From an uncultured Clostridia bacterium (GTDB lineage: Bacteria > Bacillota > Clostridia > Christensenellales > Borkfalkiaceae), in the NCBI GenBank assembly GCA_944372565.1, contig CALVZR010000163.1:1-9782 (forward strand): DNA of 9,782 bases, read 5' to 3'. A model generated the notes under the pieces. That model made no database searches. It was not told the DNA's origin and saw only the letters and a program-made list of their open reading frames with translations. Shown here piece by piece: positions 1 to 6,309 of this stretch. The stretch's first letter is position 1, and each line of letters opens with the position of its first letter. The translations under genes and the position numbers were made by a program.

Positions 1-188
1 GCGAGCAGCATCTCTTTGAATACGGGCTCGGTAAGCGCGTCGTACTGCAATAAAAACGTGCCCTTCAACCCCAGTTCTTTCAAAAGCGAGATCTGCTCTT
101 TTACGGGCGTTACCAGATCGAACCCCGGAATGCGGGGCTCCGCGCCGCGGATAAAGTTGACGACGTTCACGATATTCCGTTTTTCCAT
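1..188 (-). CDS. N-terminal part of a NodB/polysaccharide deacetylase-like protein (3' end outside window)
   Basis: The first 62 codons of a gene that runs off the left edge. It starts at ATG 186-188, nine bases after the hpt stop, with a purine-rich ribosome site (AAGGGGAAGG) in between, so it is probably cotranscribed with hpt. The peptide begins MEKRNIVNVVNFIRG and contains an EPRIPGFDL stretch and then LKGTFLLQYDAL. The last segment resembles the first beta strand of NodB-fold deacetylases and related glycoside hydrolases, where a 'G(I/L)KATFF' pattern follows a helix. I know similar N-termini from Firmicutes proteins annotated as deacetylase-family or hypothetical. No catalytic residue (the NodB Asp or His motifs) is visible in this fragment, so the family assignment is an inference from fold-like pattern only. 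No signal peptide is apparent. Confidence 0.5.
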   Translation of the reverse strand, partial: MEKRNIVNVVNFIRGAEPRIPGFDLVTPVKEQISLLKELGLKGTFLLQYDALTEPVFKEMLL

Positions 189-197
189 ACCTTCCCC

Positions 198-734
198 TTA
201 TTTTTCGTAAATTTCCCGTTTGAGCACGCCGATCTCGGGCAGGTTTCTGTATTTCTGCGCGTAATCCAGCCCGTAGCCGACCACGAACTCGTTGGCGATG
301 TCGAACGCCTTGTAATCCGCGGAAATGTCCGCTTCGCGGCGCTCGAACTTATCCAGAAGCGCGCAGATCTTGATGGACGCGGGATGGCGCTGCATAAGCA
401 TTCGCTTTAAATAAAAGAGCGTGTGCCCCGTGTCTACGATGTCCTCCACGATGACGACGTGTTTGTTTTCGATGCTCCGATCGAGGTCCTTCACCAGCTT
501 GACCTCTCCGCTGTTCGTACCCGAACCGTAGCTGGAAATCGCCATAAAGTCGATTTCCAGAGGGATTTTCATCGCGCGGATGATGTCCGCGAAAAACAGC
601 ACGCTGCCTTTTAAAATACACAGCATCAGCGGCTGTTTGCCCGCGTAGTCCCTGTCGAGTTCGGCGGCGATCTCCTTCACTTTCGCCTCGATCTCCTCTT
701 TGCTGATCAGAACTTTTTCCAGATCCTCATGCAT
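198..734 (-). CDS. hpt: Hypoxanthine phosphoribosyltransferase
   Basis: This 178-residue purine-salvage enzyme transfers phosphoribose from PRPP to hypoxanthine or guanine to form IMP or GMP in the cytoplasm. The LKGS loop lies at residues 41-44. The diagnostic PRPP-binding motif VVIVEDIVDTGHTL (about 93-106) has the two acidic residues followed by DTGHT. The C-terminal VGYGLDYAQKYRNLP (152-166) is the family's substrate/Mg loop. Length is typical of bacterial Hpt. It starts at ATG 732-734, preceded by AAAGGAGAG about eight bases upstream. A second ATG four bases downstream is out of frame. It ends in TAA. It lies 31 bases after tilS; tilS-hpt is a common Firmicutes order, usually followed by ftsH. 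Here a deacetylase-like gene follows instead. Confidence 0.96.
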   Translation of the reverse strand: MHEDLEKVLISKEEIEAKVKEIAAELDRDYAGKQPLMLCILKGSVLFFADIIRAMKIPLEIDFMAISSYGSGTNSGEVKLVKDLDRSIENKHVVIVEDIVDTGHTLFYLKRMLMQRHPASIKICALLDKFERREADISADYKAFDIANEFVVGYGLDYAQKYRNLPEIGVLKREIYEK

Positions 735-765
735 TGTTCTCTCTCCTTTTGTCTTTTTGTCCGCG

Positions 766-2118
766 TCAAAACGGCGTTTTCGCGCCCGCAGGGGCGGTTT
801 TGCACGATTCTGCCGCGGAATAAGTTATTTTCAGCGCCTTCACGGTGCTTTCGTCCAGTTTTACCTTTTCGGAAATTTCCCGCCCCGAAAAGAGGATCTC
901 CTTTCCTTTCGCGATGAGCAGAATATCGTTCCGCAAGCGTTCGGGGATCTTTTCGTCGATGAAATATTCCTTTAATTTTTTGGTCTTTCCGCCGAATTTT
1001 TCAAATACGTCCCCGTCTTTTCGCGTCCGCACGACCGCGCCCGCCAGTTTTTCCCCGTCGGCGTAAAACACGTTTTTTTCTTTGCCGCACAGCCGGCGCG
1101 CTTGTTCTATGCCGCAGCTTTCCACAACCAGCGTTTTCCCGCGGAAGGTAAATTTTCCCTCCGCAAGCGGCGTTTCTGCAAACGCCCCGTTCTGCGGCGC
1201 GAAAAACGAAATTTTATCGTATTCCCGCTTGGCGATCAGCCCGCCCGGCAGGGAAACTTCCGCGCCGTTTTGTTTCTCTTTACGGGCGCGCACGCTCCGC
1301 GCGGGCTCGTGCGTATAATCCGCCCGAACGCCCGCGCGTTTCATCGCGAGCACCGCCGCACGCCCGAACAGGGCGGGGGGAACGGAAAGGCGAAGGGCGA
1401 CCGCACCGCCGCTCTCCTCCACCGAATCCGAGGCGAGCTCGTCTAAAAACGCGTCCTCTTCCCGCGCGGTTTCGCCGAAGCGCAGCAGGGCGCGTTCCCC
1501 CGCGGGAAATATTTTCTTCATCCGCGGCAGGATTTCGCTGCGGATAAAATTCCTCGTGATGTCGGTATCCGCGTTGGTTTCGTCCTCCCGGAAAGGCAGG
1601 GAATGCAAGCGGATATATTCCTCGATTCCCTACAGCGACGTATAGAGAAAGGGGCGGATGATCCCCTCCAGTGCGGGGGGAATGCCCGCGGCGCCTTTGA
1701 AAGAAGAACCGCGGAAGAGGTTGATGAGCACCGTTTCGGCGTTGTCCGCGCTGTGATGCGCCGTGGCGATCTTGTCCGCGGCGCCTTTTAGCAGAAGTTC
1801 GCGGAAAAACCCGTAACGCTCCTCCCGCGCCGCCTGTTCGAGGGATAACTTGTCATTTTCGGCGCGCAGAGGGGCGTTTGCCGCGCGGAAAAAGAGCGGC
1901 ACGCCCCAGCTTTCGCAAAGCTCCTTTACGAAGGCGGAATCGGCCTTGGAGCGCTCGCCGCGGATGCCGTGTTCCACATTGACCGCAGCAACCGAAAAGC
2001 CGCACTGTTCCGCCTTTCCGCAAAGGAAATGCAGCAGCGCCACGGAGTCCTTCCCGCCGCTCACGGCAACGGCGATCCTTTCCCCGCGGGAGATCAGCCG
2101 CGCATAAAATTCGTTCAT
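766..2118 (-). pseudogene. tilS: tRNA(Ile)-lysidine synthetase TilS, interrupted by one in-frame TAG
   Basis: TilS attaches lysine to C34 of tRNA-Ile(CAU), so that it reads AUA instead of AUG. The full frame is 450 codons, normal for the family. The PP-loop SGGKDS (residues 20-25) gives the N-terminal ATP-pyrophosphatase site; VEHGIRG and TAHHSADNAET follow. The frame is broken at codon 163 (TAG, bases 1630-1632), after IIRPFLYTSL. It continues in the same phase as GIEEYIRLHSLPFREDETNAD and the conserved DITRNFIR. The TilS C-terminal domain motif GGKTKKLKEYFIDEKIP lies near 376-392. Spacing around the stop equals the usual 'YTSREEIEEY' pattern, so the TAG replaces one residue rather than marking a deletion. 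It starts at ATG 2116-2118, with an in-frame TAA just upstream and no ribosome site, and ends in TGA at 766. It may be a recent nonsense mutation, a sequence error or readthrough. Read literally, it gives two products (1630-2118 and roughly 766-1608). Confidence 0.9.
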
Positions 2119-2153
2119 GATTTTATTTTAACAAAAACTATTGCAAAAAACAA
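2119..2153 (-). promoter_or_regulatory. Probable sigma-A promoter giving a leaderless tilS mRNA
   Basis: On the minus strand TTGTTT (2148-2153) is separated by 17 bases from TAAAAT (2125-2130). Only six bases then lie between the -10 hexamer and the tilS ATG at 2118. The expected transcription start falls on or within a base or two of the start codon, and no Shine-Dalgarno-like run occurs in the AT-rich sequence before it. A second TAAAAT copy (2120-2125) overlaps but has worse -35 spacing. The -35 match is moderate, so the promoter is an inference. Confidence 0.5.
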
Positions 2154-2235
2154 GATAAAACGCACAGAAGAGAAATTTTTATTAAACAAAAAGATACTCG
2201 CCGTTGTTGAATGTAATCGGCAAAAAGGCAGAAAA

Positions 2236-2289
2236 TAATAAAAAAGAACCTGGAGTTGTTGTTTTTATTACAAGTTCAACTCAGGTTCT
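2236..2289 (-). terminator. Rho-independent terminator after the fMet tRNA
   Basis: On the minus strand AGAACCTG plus AGTTG (2277-2289) pairs with CAACT, a single bulged C, and CAGGTTCT (2245-2258). This gives 13 base pairs with an 18-base loop. The stem runs straight into TTTTTT (2240-2245) and further Ts. It lies three bases downstream of the tRNA CCA end and ends that transcript. It has no T tract on the plus strand, so it works in one direction only. Confidence 0.9.
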
Positions 2290-2292
2290 GAT

Positions 2293-2370
<78 letters not shown>

Positions 2371-2423
2371 ATAAGTGCAATCCCGAAAACGGAACTCGCT
2401 TCTCGTTCTCAAGATGCTATATT

Positions 2424-2452
2424 ATAATAATGAATTCTATGCGATTTGTCAA
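2424..2452 (-). promoter_or_regulatory. Consensus sigma-A promoter for tRNA-fMet
   Basis: On the minus strand a perfect -35 TTGACA (2447-2452) is followed, 17 bases later, by TATTAT (2424-2429). An overlapping perfect TATAAT (2421-2426) has a 20-base spacer and is less likely to be used. The predicted start near 2417 leaves a leader of about 45 bases before the mature tRNA 5' end at 2370. A near-consensus promoter fits a heavily transcribed initiator tRNA gene. Confidence 0.85.
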
Positions 2453-2651
2453 GGAAAATTCCCTCATTTCCAAAAAATTTTTTGTCCGCGGGCGATATTC
2501 TTTTTTTATAAAATGTTCAACAAATAATTTTTCGATATCGTTCACTGCGCCTATCCCCCCGATCTTTTGATTTTCCGCGCCGCCCGTTCTATATCCCCCT
2601 TTTTAAAACAGCGGGCGCGGGAACGCTTTCGCGAAGATCCGCAGGCGGCTT

Positions 2652-3974
2652 TTATTTATGCTCTTTTTTCCAGTCCTTGATTTCCTGCAAGCGCTTTTTG
2701 ATTTTTCCTTCCGTGCCCTCTTCGGTCGGGCGGTAATATTCCCTGCCCGCAAGGCTGTCCGGCAGGCACTGCATATTGGTCAGTTTTTCCTCCGTATCGT
2801 GCGCAAACTGATAATCCTTGCCGTAGCCGAGCTCCTTCATAAGTTTCGTGGGGGCGTTTCGGATGGCGAGGGGCACGGGCTCGGCGAGCATAGTGAGCGC
2901 GTCCTTTTTCGCAAGCATATAGGCAACGTCCACCGCGTTGGATTTGGGCGCAACCGAAAGATAGATCACCGCCTCCGCGAGGTGCACGGTGCATTCGGGC
3001 ATACCGATATAATGGCACGCCTGATACGCCGCCACGGCGAGTTCAAGCGCCCTGGGATCGGCAAGCCCCACGTCCTCCGCGGCGAACCGCGTTACCCGCC
3101 GCGCGATATACAGCGGATCCTCCCCCGCTTCCAGCATACGCGCCAGCCAGTAAACGGCGGCGTCCGGATCGGAATTGCGCATGGATTTATGCAGCGCGGA
3201 AATGAGGTTGTAATGCTCCTCCCCGCTCTTGTCGTAAAGCAGGGATTTTTTGGAAGTGCACTGCTCCACCGTTTCTTCGGTAACGACGATCTTCTCCCCC
3301 GAAACGGTGCCGTTGAGCACCGCCATTTCCAGCGTGGAGAGCGCGGCGCGCGCGTCGCCGTTGGAAAACGCGGCGATGGCATCGATGAGTTTATCGGGCA
3401 TTTCCACCTGCTGGTTGCCGAACCCGCGCGGGTCTTTGAGCGCGTGGCGGAGAAGGTCTGCAACCTCTTCGGGTTTAAGCGCCTGCAATACGAACCCCGT
3501 TCAGCGGGAAAGAAGCGCCCCGTTGACTTCAAAGGAGGGGTTTTCGGTCGTCGCGCCGATGAGGATGATGCTGCCGCGCTCCACGAAGGGCAGAAACGCG
3601 TCCTGCTGCGCCTTGTTGAAACGGTGGATTTCGTCCACGAAAAGAATGGTCTTTTCCCCGAAAAGGCGGTTCTTTTCCGCCTGCTCCATCACCTGTTTGA
3701 TCTCTTTGATGCCGCTCGTAACCGCGGAAAAATCGATGAATTTCGCCCGCGTGCGGTTGGCGATGATGCGCGCGAGCGTGGTTTTCCCCACGCCCGGCGG
3801 CCCCCAGAAGATCATCGAGCCGATTTTATCGCCCTCGATGAGGCGGCGGAGCACCTTTCCCTCCCCTAAAAGATGCTTTTGCCCGCAGTATTCTTCGAGC
3901 GTCTGCGGGCGGAGCCGCTCGGCAAGGGGCTGTTCCGCCCGGTTTTCAAAAAGCGTACCCTGCTGTTCATACAT
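2652..3974 (-). pseudogene. rarA: Replication-associated recombination protein RarA (MgsA/WRNIP1 family), interrupted by one in-frame TGA
   Basis: RarA is a clamp-loader-like AAA+ ATPase that acts at stalled replication forks. The whole frame is 440 codons, the usual family length. Walker A is GPPGVGKT (58-65), Walker B ILFVDEIH (110-117) and sensor 1 GATTENP (140-146). A TGA at bases 3501-3503 (codon 158) follows NGALLSR. The frame then continues in phase with T-G-FVLQALKPEEV and a complete C-terminal half ending with the family's LPDSLAGREYYRPTEEG block. Homologues usually read 'LLSRCRVFVL' here, so the stop sits exactly on one residue and the next two codons are also atypical. It starts at ATG 3972-3974 behind GGAGG with an eight-base spacer, and stops with TAA. 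Read literally it yields a 157-residue fragment (3501-3974) and a fragment of about 278 residues (2652-3488). It lies 93 bases after brxL, with hairpins in the gap. Confidence 0.9.
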
Positions 3975-3987
3975 ATCCGTTTCCTCC

Positions 3988-4038
3988 GCGGGCGGAGCGC
4001 CCGCCTGAAAATCGCGCCGCCCGCGAAGCGGACGGCGC
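3988..4038 (-). other. Two GC-rich hairpins between the brxL-like gene and rarA, the first perhaps a weak terminator
   Basis: On the minus strand GCGCCGTCCGC-TTC-GCGGGCGGCGC (4014-4038) forms an 11-pair stem with one G-U pair and is followed after two bases by TTTT (4008-4011), like a weak intrinsic terminator for the upstream operon. A second perfect stem GCGGGCG-CTC-CGCCCGC (3988-4004) ends one or two bases before the rarA ribosome site GGAGG and could limit access to it. No promoter is evident in this 93-base gap, so partial readthrough from the operon into rarA is likely. Confidence 0.55.
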
Positions 4039-4067
4039 CGATGACGATGTTTCCCGATACACGCGGT

Positions 4068-5522
4068 TTACATTCCCTTTACTTCGAAAGCGGGCATCGT
4101 TTTTCCCGCAAATTCGGAATCCATAATGCCGAGCTGCTTTTTCACGATGCCCCGCATATGCACCGCGGGTCCGAGGCAGTATTTTGAAAATTCCCCGCGG
4201 TTTACGTCGCTCTCCTTTTCCCAATGCGGGAAAAGCAGTTTGATGAACGCCGAACACAGTCGTTTCACGGCGGTTACGTCCCGCGTGTCCGCGCCTGCCG
4301 GCGTGAGAATCAGCCTGTCCGCAAGCGAGCGCGCCGTGAGGTCCTCGCGCAAAGCGTGCAAAATCTCCGCGAAATATTCGGTATTGAGCGCCCAGCCGCA
4401 CATCTTTTTATCCTCGCTCATGCGGGGCACTTTCCAGCCTTCCAGAAAGCCGTGGAACCTGTCGATGAGCGCGGAATCGTGAAACACTTCGGGAAGGGTG
4501 GAAAACATATCGGAATTTACGTTCATACTGCTCTGCGCGATGTTGCCGAGCAAAATCACGCCCGCGTCCCCCTTGCCTTCCTTCACGCCCACGGTGTAAA
4601 CGCCGCTTTCGAGGTATCCCTTCATCGCGCCCTGCATCTCGCTCACGTCGCCGAAACGGATGGTGGCGATCTCGTCGAGCGCGACGTAGTCGTAATTGCT
4701 CACCAGCCCTTCCTGTTTGAGCATCATATCGTAAAACATTTTGGCGCGGGTCATCACGCCGCCCGAAGCCAGCCAGCCGCGCTTGCTGATTTTGGAAAAG
4801 AGATAGGATTTCCCCGTGCCCTTGGGCGCGAGTTCGATGAGATTGAGCCGCTTTTCCGCAAACGGCAGCAGCCGCGTGAGCATGGCGAGTTTTTCTTCTT
4901 CCGTGCAAAAGCCCGCGGCGTTGTAGTCCACCGCGCCGAGGAGGATATCGATCCACTCCGCCGTATCGAAATACGCCCGCGCCTTTTTATAATATTCCAG
5001 ATCGATTTTGTACGGGCGGAAATCCTTGAAGTCTTTGAGCGAGATCACGCCTTCGCTCTTCTGCCCGCGCAATACGGTTTCGTAGCCCAGCGTGATGATG
5101 CCCCACACCGGCCCGTTGGACGAGAGGAAGGGCTCCTTGCAGCGCTCCCACACGTCGGGGGAAATGCGCGTTTCGTCGTGCGAAACGCCGAAATCGGGCA
5201 GGGAAAAGGTTACCCGCCCGCTTCTGATATCCCTGAGCGCCTCCGCCTTGCCCACGAATTTCACCTCTTTACCGCCGCTCACCATCTCGTCCAGAAGGGC
5301 GGGCCAGTCGGCTTTTCTCGGCAGCACTTCGCGGATCTTGCGCGAAACGAACGCGGCGTTCAGCGAACCGTCCGCCGCGGAATATTTTCGGATAAACCAA
5401 TCGCGGATAAAAGAGGGAATGCTTAAAATCGCGAACTGTTCGAGCGCGGCGTCCTTTTTCACGCACATCCCCTCGAAAACGCTTTTCAGTTTCTCTTCCG
5501 CGCCGTTTTTCGGATTTTCCAT
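4068..5522 (-). CDS. BrxL-type AAA+ ATPase (TIGR02688-like) without the Lon-like C-terminal domain
   Basis: This 484-residue protein matches the BrxL family. A conserved N-terminal region (about 1-180) precedes the YFDTAEWIDILLGAVDYN block (184-201). Next come the Walker A-like APKGTGKS (232-239) inside 'LNLIELAPKGTGKSYLFSKIS', the Walker B YVALDEIA (279-286), the KGYLESGVYTVG segment (301-312), sensor-1 LLGN (324-327) and the DRFHGFLEGWKVPRM arginine-finger block (354-368). In BREX systems BrxL is the ring-forming ATPase needed for phage defence. Full-length BREX proteins of about 680 residues carry a Lon-like C-terminal domain that is absent here; the protein ends soon after an HMRGIVKKQLGIMD segment. 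No pglX, brxC, pglZ or brxA/B gene is visible in the window. It starts one base after the protease stop (TGA-T-ATG) with GAGGG inside the end of that gene, so the two are translationally coupled. Its role here is unknown. Confidence 0.85.
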   Translation of the reverse strand: MENPKNGAEEKLKSVFEGMCVKKDAALEQFAILSIPSFIRDWFIRKYSAADGSLNAAFVSRKIREVLPRKADWPALLDEMVSGGKEVKFVGKAEALRDIRSGRVTFSLPDFGVSHDETRISPDVWERCKEPFLSSNGPVWGIITLGYETVLRGQKSEGVISLKDFKDFRPYKIDLEYYKKARAYFDTAEWIDILLGAVDYNAAGFCTEEEKLAMLTRLLPFAEKRLNLIELAPKGTGKSYLFSKISKRGWLASGGVMTRAKMFYDMMLKQEGLVSNYDYVALDEIATIRFGDVSEMQGAMKGYLESGVYTVGVKEGKGDAGVILLGNIAQSSMNVNSDMFSTLPEVFHDSALIDRFHGFLEGWKVPRMSEDKKMCGWALNTEYFAEILHALREDLTARSLADRLILTPAGADTRDVTAVKRLCSAFIKLLFPHWEKESDVNRGEFSKYCLGPAVHMRGIVKKQLGIMDSEFAGKTMPAFEVKGM

Positions 5523-5523
5523 A

Positions 5524-6297
5524 TCACACCCTCAGATCTTTCGCAATACTTTTGCACTTTTCGAGGAAATCGAGGATGATATCCGCGGGAATGGCGAAAT
5601 TCATCCCCTTGGCGTTGTCTATCCCCGCAACGATGGCGCCGATGACCTCGCCTTCCTCGTCGAACACGGGGCCGCCCGAATTGCCGTGATTGGCGGCGCC
5701 GTCCGTCATGAAACGGGGCTTGCCGTTGACCATTCTGCGTTTATCGCTGATGATGCCGCTCGTGATGCACGTGCCCATACCGAGCGCGTTGCCGATAACG
5801 TACAGTTTCTGCCCGTTGCGCAGTTCGCCCTCCGCGAACGTAACCCCCTTCATACGGGAAGGAGGATTTTTCAGGCGGATGAGCGCGAGGTCTTCCCCCG
5901 AACCGCTGCCGCCCCTGTCGTCGCCGAGCACGACGATCTCCGCGGGAACGGTTTTGCCGCAAACGTATGCTTGGATATCGTGAATCGGCCTGCCGTTTTC
6001 GGTAACGACGTGGGTGTTCGTAACGGCGTATCCCCTTTTCCCCACGGCAAAGCCCGAACCCGCATAGCAGTTGCCGCCCGCGGTGCAGGTGAGTTCGATC
6101 ACCGAATCGATACACGCGTCGAACACCGCTTCGCCGCCGTCCTTTTTCTGCGAAACGGGGGTGGCGGGCACGGGCGCGGCCTTTTGTTTCGGATAAGAAT
6201 ATTCGTTGCCGCAGCACGTGCAGCGGAGAACGACTTCGTCCTCCGTGTCCCTGATCACGGCGCATTCCCCGCCGCAGGTTTTACATTCCTTGTTCAT
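5524..6297 (-). CDS. Cytoplasmic trypsin/HtrA-like serine protease with N-terminal zinc ribbon
   Basis: This 257-residue protein starts with a zinc ribbon, CKTC (5-8) and CTCC (26-29), joined by a P/A/V linker (about 40-50) to a chymotrypsin-fold protease domain (about 58-245). The triad is readable: His96 in TNTHVV, Asp136 in GEDLALI and Ser207 in GNSGGP, the HtrA/DegP-type active-site block. The C-terminal GMNFAIPADIILDFLEK is also typical of HtrA-type domains. No PDZ domain, signal peptide or membrane segment is visible, so it should act inside the cell, unlike most DegP/HtrA enzymes. The ribbon probably binds a partner or target. It starts at ATG 6295-6297 with AGGAGG at 6303-6308, five bases upstream, and ends with TGA. 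It lies between the Vps4-like ATPase and the BrxL-like gene, in one operon. Confidence 0.9.
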   Translation of the reverse strand: MNKECKTCGGECAVIRDTEDEVVLRCTCCGNEYSYPKQKAAPVPATPVSQKKDGGEAVFDACIDSVIELTCTAGGNCYAGSGFAVGKRGYAVTNTHVVTENGRPIHDIQAYVCGKTVPAEIVVLGDDRGGSGSGEDLALIRLKNPPSRMKGVTFAEGELRNGQKLYVIGNALGMGTCITSGIISDKRRMVNGKPRFMTDGAANHGNSGGPVFDEEGEVIGAIVAGIDNAKGMNFAIPADIILDFLEKCKSIAKDLRV

Positions 6298-6302
6298 ACA
6301 TT

Positions 6303-6308
6303 CCTCCT
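6303..6308 (-). promoter_or_regulatory. Strong ribosome binding site of the protease gene
   Basis: AGGAGG lies five bases before the ATG. It matters because the TAG stop of the ATPase gene (6310-6312) is in the same frame as the protease with no other stop between them. This site shows that the protease is started separately rather than made as a fusion. Confidence 0.85.
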
Positions 6309-6309
6309 G

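Noticed and set aside
766..2118. Global reassignment of TAG or TGA in this genome.
   Set aside because: TGA ends tilS, the protease and the Snf7-like gene, and TAG ends two operon genes with correct C-termini and well-placed ribosome sites after them.
2236..2289. T-box or other riboswitch reading of the hairpin below the tRNA.
   Set aside because: Stem, loop and T tract make a plain intrinsic terminator, and it lies after the tRNA rather than in a leader.
2417..2545. A 42-codon minus-strand frame with GTG start (2543-2545) behind a G-rich run, ending in TAG.
   Set aside because: It is AT-rich, runs through the tRNA -35 and -10 boxes, ends in a run of isoleucines and resembles nothing known; best read as chance in the promoter region.
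3466..3503. Selenocysteine insertion at the rarA TGA.
   Set aside because: The only downstream hairpin is a five-pair stem with a 17-base loop lacking a recognisable SECIS apical loop, and RarA is not a known selenoprotein; kept only as a remote alternative.
2658..3869. A long plus-strand open frame (about 400 codons) opposite rarA.
   Set aside because: It is the antisense shadow of GC-rich rarA codons: low-complexity Arg/His/Phe-rich product, no known motif, and the opposite strand carries clear AAA+ motifs.
4224..5426. A plus-strand open frame of about 400 codons opposite the BrxL-like gene.
   Set aside because: His/Arg-rich shadow without motifs; the minus-strand gene explains the region.
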